A stretch of DNA of 64,000 bases, taken from NCBI GenBank assembly GCA_947446025.1, contig CANFEY010000011.1:1-64000 (forward strand). Direction: 5' to 3'. Both the position numbers and the translations under genes were made by a program. Within the stretch, counting starts at the first letter, position 1; each line of letters opens with the position of its first letter. Source of the DNA: Bryobacterales bacterium (lineage in GTDB: Bacteria; Acidobacteriota; Terriglobia; Bryobacterales; Bryobacteraceae). The notes under the pieces were generated by a model. The model saw nothing but the letters and a program-made list of their open reading frames with translations. It made no database searches and had not been told where the DNA came from. Positions 60,414-64,000 of the stretch are shown in pieces.

Positions 60414-61474
60414 TGCCCGGCGTCTACATCTCCTATCCATTCTGCGCGCAAAAATGTACCTACTGTAACTTCGCGTCCGGCGTGCTCCCACGCCAACTCG
60501 AAGTGCAATACCTCGCCGCGCTCCATCACGAAATCCGCGCCACGCAATGGCAGTGGACTCCCGAAACCCTGTACTTCGGCGGCGGCACGCCCAGCAACAT
60601 GGAGCCTTCCGCCCTCGCGTCCCTCATCGGCGCCATCCCCGGCAATCCCACGGAGTCCACGCTCGAAGCCGCCCCCGGCAACATCACGCTCCACCGAGCC
60701 ACCGCATGGCATCAAGCCGGCATCAACCGCGTCAGCCTCGGCGTGCAATCCTTCATCACTCACGAGCTTACCCGCACCGGCCGCAAACACACCGCGCAAA
60801 TCGTCGAACAGGAAATCGCCAACCTCCGCGCCGCCGGCATCACCAACTTCAACATCGACTTGATCGCCGGCCTCTCCGGACAAACCCCCGCCAGTTGGTC
60901 CGAATCCCTCCACTGGATCGAACGCCTCAACGCACCGCACGTCTCCGTCTACATGCTGGAGATCGACGAAGACAGCCGCCTCGGCTCCGAGGCCCTCTCC
61001 CTAGGCCAACGCTACGGAGCTCGCGACATCCCCACCGACGACGCCATTGCCGACTTCTACGAATCCGCCGTCGAACGCCTCGCGCGGCTAGGCATCGCCC
61101 GATACGAAATCTCCAACTTCGCCCGCCCCGGCTTCGAATCGCGCCACAACCTCAAATACTGGCTGCGCGAACCCTACCTCGGCTTCGGCTCCGACGCGCA
61201 TTCCTTCGACGGCGCCGACCGCATCCAGAACACTGAGCTCGCCCAAGACTACGTAATCGACCCGGCGCCCCAGCGCACCCCCGCCGACCCCGTCGCCGAA
61301 AGATTCTTCCTCGGCCTCCGTCTCTCCCGCGGTATCGAACCGCCCTTCACGCCCTTCGAGGCAGAAATCGAAAAGCACCTGGCAAGCGGCCTCCTCCAAC
61401 AAACCGGCACCCGACTTCACCTCAGCCCCCGAGGTGTCCTACTATCAAACGAAGTGTTCTCCGAATTCGTATGA
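60413..61474 (+). CDS. hemW: HemW-like radical SAM haem chaperone
   Basis: A 353-residue radical SAM protein of the HemN/HemW group. The 4Fe-4S site is [10 protein letters not shown] (C11, C15, C18), then [33 protein letters not shown] and [20 protein letters not shown]. The CxxxCxxCxF form (not CxC) and the length indicate HemW, which inserts haem, rather than coproporphyrinogen dehydrogenase. It overlaps its neighbours by 1 and 4 nt. Confidence 0.92.
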   Translation: MPGVYISYPFCAQKCTYCNFASGVLPRQLEVQYLAALHHEIRATQWQWTPETLYFGGGTPSNMEPSALASLIGAIPGNPTESTLEAAPGNITLHRATAWHQAGINRVSLGVQSFITHELTRTGRKHTAQIVEQEIANLRAAGITNFNIDLIAGLSGQTPASWSESLHWIERLNAPHVSVYMLEIDEDSRLGSEALSLGQRYGARDIPTDDAIADFYESAVERLARLGIARYEISNFARPGFESRHNLKYWLREPYLGFGSDAHSFDGADRIQNTELAQDYVIDPAPQRTPADPVAERFFLGLRLSRGIEPPFTPFEAEIEKHLASGLLQQTGTRLHLSPRGVLLSNEVFSEFV

Positions 61475-62472
61475 TCGATCTCCGTAGCGATACCGTCACC
61501 AAACCCACAGCATCCATGCGCCGAGCCATGGCCGAAGCCGAAGTCGGCGACGACGTCTACCGCGAAGACCCCACTGTCAACGCGCTGGAAGCCCGAGCCG
61601 CCGAAATCCTCGGCAAGCCCGCCGCCCTCTTCGTTCCCACCGGCAGCATGGGCAACGCCATCGCCATCAAGCTCCACACCCACCACGGCCAGGAAGTCAT
61701 CTGCGATGACAAGGCCCACATCCTCGATTGGGAACTCGCCATGACCGCCTGGTTCTCCGGCTGCCTGGCCCGCCCCGTGCCCACGCGCGACGGCATCCTC
61801 AGTTGGTCCGCCATCGAACCTGTCATCAAGAATCCCGGCGGCTTCAACGCCCCCACCGCGATGGTGAACCTGGAACACCCCCACAACATGGGCGGCGGAA
61901 CGCTCTACGCCATCGCAGCCATCGATGAAATCTGCCAGCGAGCCCACGCGCGCAATCTAAACGTCCACATGGACGGAGCGAGGCTCTTCAACGCAGTCGC
62001 CCGCAGCGGCCTGGCACCGGCCCGCATCGTAGCGAACGTAGACACCGTGATGACCTGCCTATCGAAAGGCCTCGGTGCCCCCGTCGGATCACTCCTGGCC
62101 GGCCCCGCCGACCTCATCACCCGCGCGCGCATCCACCGTAAACAACTCGGCGGAGGCATGCGCCAAGCCGGTATCCTCGCCGCCGCAGGCCTGGTGGCGC
62201 TAGCCGAATCCCCCCAGCGCATGCACGACGATCACGCCAACGCCCGCCTCTTAGCCGAAGCTGTAGGCGTCGACCCCGCCACAATCCAAACCAACATCGT
62301 CATCTTCGAGATCCAATCGAACCCCGCCGAATTCATCGCGCACCTACAATCCGAAGCCATCCGAGCCAGCGCCATCGGCGGCCAACGCATCCGCCTCGTC
62401 ACCCACTACGACGTCTCCCGCCAGGACTGCGAACGCGCCGCCAGCGTGCTTTCGGGCCTTCTTCATTCGTAA
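61471..62472 (+). CDS. Low-specificity threonine aldolase
   Basis: A 333-residue PLP enzyme splitting threonine or allo-threonine to glycine and acetaldehyde. [48 protein letters not shown] and the PLP lysine in [16 protein letters not shown] define it. Start overlaps hemW (ATGA), stop overlaps the next gene (TAATG). Glycine supply could serve haem synthesis only in organisms with the ALA-synthase route, so the link to hemW may be fortuitous. Confidence 0.92.
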   Translation: MIDLRSDTVTKPTASMRRAMAEAEVGDDVYREDPTVNALEARAAEILGKPAALFVPTGSMGNAIAIKLHTHHGQEVICDDKAHILDWELAMTAWFSGCLARPVPTRDGILSWSAIEPVIKNPGGFNAPTAMVNLEHPHNMGGGTLYAIAAIDEICQRAHARNLNVHMDGARLFNAVARSGLAPARIVANVDTVMTCLSKGLGAPVGSLLAGPADLITRARIHRKQLGGGMRQAGILAAAGLVALAESPQRMHDDHANARLLAEAVGVDPATIQTNIVIFEIQSNPAEFIAHLQSEAIRASAIGGQRIRLVTHYDVSRQDCERAASVLSGLLHS

Positions 62473-62975
62473 TGCAGCACTCGACCCTAGTCTCGCTAGG
62501 AGCCCGCTGGCTCACCCGGAAGTGCTCCGTAGTCCTGTGCGAATTCGCCACCGCCGCCGACGAAAACCCCGACGTCATCGGCTGGGCCCCCGAAGCCGGC
62601 TCGGTGCTCATCGAATGCAAAGTGACCCGCGCGGACTTCCTGAGTGACGCAGCCAAACCCGTCCGCAAAGATCTCCGCACCGGCATGGGCCACCGCCGCT
62701 ACTACCTCTGCCCTGCCGAAGTCATCCAGGTGAAGGACCTCCCCCCGAAATGGGGACTCCTCTGGGCCACCAAACACTCCATCACCGTCCAACGCGAAGC
62801 CCGAGGCAACCCAGATCGCAATCTGCTGGCTGAAGTCCGCTTCCTCAGCGCCATGCTCCGCCGAGCCCAAATCCGCATCGGCTCCCGCCCCCTCTCCGAA
62901 TGGCTCCGCGGCGAAAATCGCTTCGAGGCCAAACGCGGTACGCCCCCCAACACCCGCGCCGCAGCCGCACCGTAG
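62472..62975 (+). CDS. PD-(D/E)XK nuclease-like protein
   Basis: A 167-residue protein. D34 in NPDVIGW, E48 and K50 in VLIECKVTRADF form a PD-(D/E)XK-type catalytic set. KPVRKDLRTGMGHRRYYLCP and LPPKWGLLWA continue a pattern I associate with small predicted nucleases found in phages and bacterial chromosomes. The target (DNA repair, restriction or phage related) is unknown. It is last in the cyaY operon, coupled by TAATG. Confidence 0.7.
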   Translation: MQHSTLVSLGARWLTRKCSVVLCEFATAADENPDVIGWAPEAGSVLIECKVTRADFLSDAAKPVRKDLRTGMGHRRYYLCPAEVIQVKDLPPKWGLLWATKHSITVQREARGNPDRNLLAEVRFLSAMLRRAQIRIGSRPLSEWLRGENRFEAKRGTPPNTRAAAAP

Positions 62976-63002
62976 CCAAAAGTTCAGGTAACGCTCACCG
63001 CG

Positions 63003-63063
63003 CAAAAAGGGGACTGGCTCGAATTTCGCCGCCTTTGCGAAATTTGTGCCTGTACCCTTTTTG
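63003..63063. repeat. 61-bp imperfect palindrome, REP-like element
   Basis: Outer arms CAAAAAGGG (63003-63011) and CCCTTTTTG (63055-63063) enclose inner arms AATTTCGC (63022-63029) and GCGAAATT (63037-63044). The stretch between the arms also pairs partly (GGACTGGC with GCCTGTACC). Elements with AAAAAGGGGAC ends are known to me from many genomes near REP-associated transposases. It could also terminate the cyaY operon. Confidence 0.75.
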
Positions 63064-63185
63064 CCCCGTCCGAATTCCTACGATCTAGAGTTGCGCCTTC
63101 AATAGGAAGGCGTCCTCTCCCGACTCCTGACTCCTTCCTTTCCAACAACATCCCCCCGCAACCGACCACCATCCCCGCCCTCCAG

Positions 63186-63194
63186 TGCTACCCT
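63186..63194 (+). promoter_or_regulatory. Possible extended -10 box of the second NRANA/STGP gene
   Basis: TGCTACCCT, 14 nt before the ATG at 63209, counterpart of the box upstream of the paralogue at 622. No -35 is evident. Confidence 0.3.
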
Positions 63195-63208
63195 CCGCGC
63201 GAGGACCC

Positions 63209-63760
63209 ATGAGCGAAGCAAAAACCAACGCCAACCGAGCCAACGACGCCAAATCCACCGGCCCCATCACCCCCGCCGGCAAATCCATCGTCGCCAGGAA
63301 CGGCCTCAAACACGGCCTCTCCGCCAGCCAAATCGTCCTCCCCGAAGAATCGCAAGCCGCCTACAAACGCCTCCTCAACGGCTACCTCGACCGTTTCCAG
63401 CCGCAAGACCCCGTCGAATTCGAACTCGTCTCCGTCATGGCCGCCGCCCGCTGGCGTCTTCGCCGCATCACCGCCATGGAAACCAGCCTTTTCTTCAACG
63501 AACTCGCCCTCCGCGAAGCGGCAATCGTAGACGCGCTCACCAAAAACGCCACTCCCGATGATCGTCTCGCCTACGTGTTCAAGAAGCTAACCGACCAAAG
63601 CCACGCCGTCTCCATGAGCGTTCGTTACGAAGGCACCCTCACCCGAGCACATGACCGCGCCTTCCGCCAACTCGAAGCCCTCCGCAAATCGCCCACGACA
63701 AAGCAAAGCCAAATTTCCGCCCTTCCCGAGCTGCCAACTCCCGAAGGATCAATCGCATGA
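63209..63760 (+). CDS. NRANA/STGP-motif conserved hypothetical protein (paralogue)
   Basis: A 183-residue protein starting at ATG 63209 with GAGGA upstream. The N-terminus has NANRANDAKSTGPITPAGK and NGLKHGLSA, the family signature also seen at 622. The body (LLNGYLDRFQPQDPVEFELV, MAAARWRLRRITAMETSLFF) aligns by eye with the same region of the left-edge protein. No known domain, signal or membrane segment. Members are often present in many copies per genome. Overlaps the frame of trpE by 4 nt. Confidence 0.8.
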   Translation: MSEAKTNANRANDAKSTGPITPAGKSIVARNGLKHGLSASQIVLPEESQAAYKRLLNGYLDRFQPQDPVEFELVSVMAAARWRLRRITAMETSLFFNELALREAAIVDALTKNATPDDRLAYVFKKLTDQSHAVSMSVRYEGTLTRAHDRAFRQLEALRKSPTTKQSQISALPELPTPEGSIA

Positions 63761-63828
63761 ATGTTGCAGCCGCAAAATCGCGCCTTTCCGGATCACGCTA
63801 CAATGAGTCTTATTCCCAGCGGTTTTCC

Positions 63829-64000
63829 ATGCGCCCCGAACAGTTCACCACACCCAGCGGCATTGTAGTCAGCCGCACCATCTCCAAGATCCCCTTCCAC
63901 AAGGGCCTCAAACCCCTGCTGCGCAAGCTCGACACCCAACGCGGCATCTACCTGTCCTCCGGCTACGAATACCCGGACCGCTACCGCCGCTTCGACATCG
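63829..64000 (+). CDS. trpE: Anthranilate synthase component I (start only)
   Basis: The last 172 nt encode MRPEQFTTPSGIVVSRTISK, then a KLDTQRGIYLSSGYEYPDRY region, the N-terminus of TrpE of the kind often fused to TrpG. The gene runs off the right edge. ATG 63829 fits the family start. The frame is open to an ATG at 63757 that overlaps the previous stop, but those 24 extra residues do not resemble TrpE. Confidence 0.85.
   Translation, partial: MRPEQFTTPSGIVVSRTISKIPFHKGLKPLLRKLDTQRGIYLSSGYEYPDRYRRFDI

Overview
The window looks like chromosomal DNA of an Acidobacteriota species, most likely from the Bryobacter/Solibacter lineage. GC content is high. The secreted protein at 49300-51354 ends in the C-terminal domain typical of Solibacter-type proteins (TIGR03437 type). 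The protein at 10363-11934 is an acidobacterial VWA-type secreted protein. BlaI/M56 pairs, TonB-C fusions and secreted proteins with the PNGKPDLTGVW motif are also typical of this group. No rRNA, tRNA, CRISPR array, prophage or intact transposon was seen. Most genes are packed into short operons with 1-17 nt overlaps.

Layout. 1-5.6 kb is an accessory stretch: an NRANA/STGP-motif protein running off the left edge, a PIN toxin module, a GrlR-like/DUF6680 pair, gene remnants, a HigBA module and three small proteins (two very basic). 5.7-12 kb holds a secreted protein, a phosphodiesterase-type hydrolase, LarB and a VWA protein with a leader ORF. 12-17 kb holds an amidase, an FMN-binding protein/ApbE/RnfD-like operon (a minimal membrane flavin electron-transfer module) and a tiny PEP-CTERM protein next to an exosortase. 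17-21.4 kb holds secreted hydrolases and a c-type haem protein. 21.6-26.6 kb is a full Tol-Pal operon (TolQ, TolR, TolA/TonB-like, TolB, Pal, CpoB). 27-33 kb holds a molybdenum hydroxylase with its maturation genes (XdhC, MocA) and a PQQ-type propeller enzyme.

33.9-39.7 kb holds a clade-2 chlorite-dismutase-like haem protein in one operon with a nitrate-type ABC importer, divergent from an outer-membrane channel. 39.7-42.4 kb holds a STAS protein, a purine/pyrimidine permease with an unusual C-terminal domain, and an RsbW-like ATPase. 42.4-46 kb is housekeeping (cmk, lysC, hrcA). 45.9-48.8 kb is a BlaI/M56-TonB regulator pair with a clear operator, followed by RNase HI. 48.8-56.4 kb holds secreted proteins, uvrB, crcB, tsaB and a glycoside-hydrolase-like protein. 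56.6-64 kb holds an NHL protein, a broken ParDE-type module, a second large alpha/beta hydrolase, a tight cyaY-hemW-threonine aldolase-nuclease operon, a second NRANA/STGP-motif gene and the start of trpE.

Most noteworthy: (1) an exosortase beside a 58-residue target whose predicted mature part before the PEP motif is only about 15 residues, so the product may be a processed peptide; (2) a permease flanked by both halves of a STAS/RsbW partner-switching pair; (3) the same 23-bp palindrome at two convergent gene junctions, where it contains the stop codons of both genes; (4) a BlaI operator lying over the start codon of what looks like a leaderless gene. All assignments come from reading the sequence. 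No database search was run.
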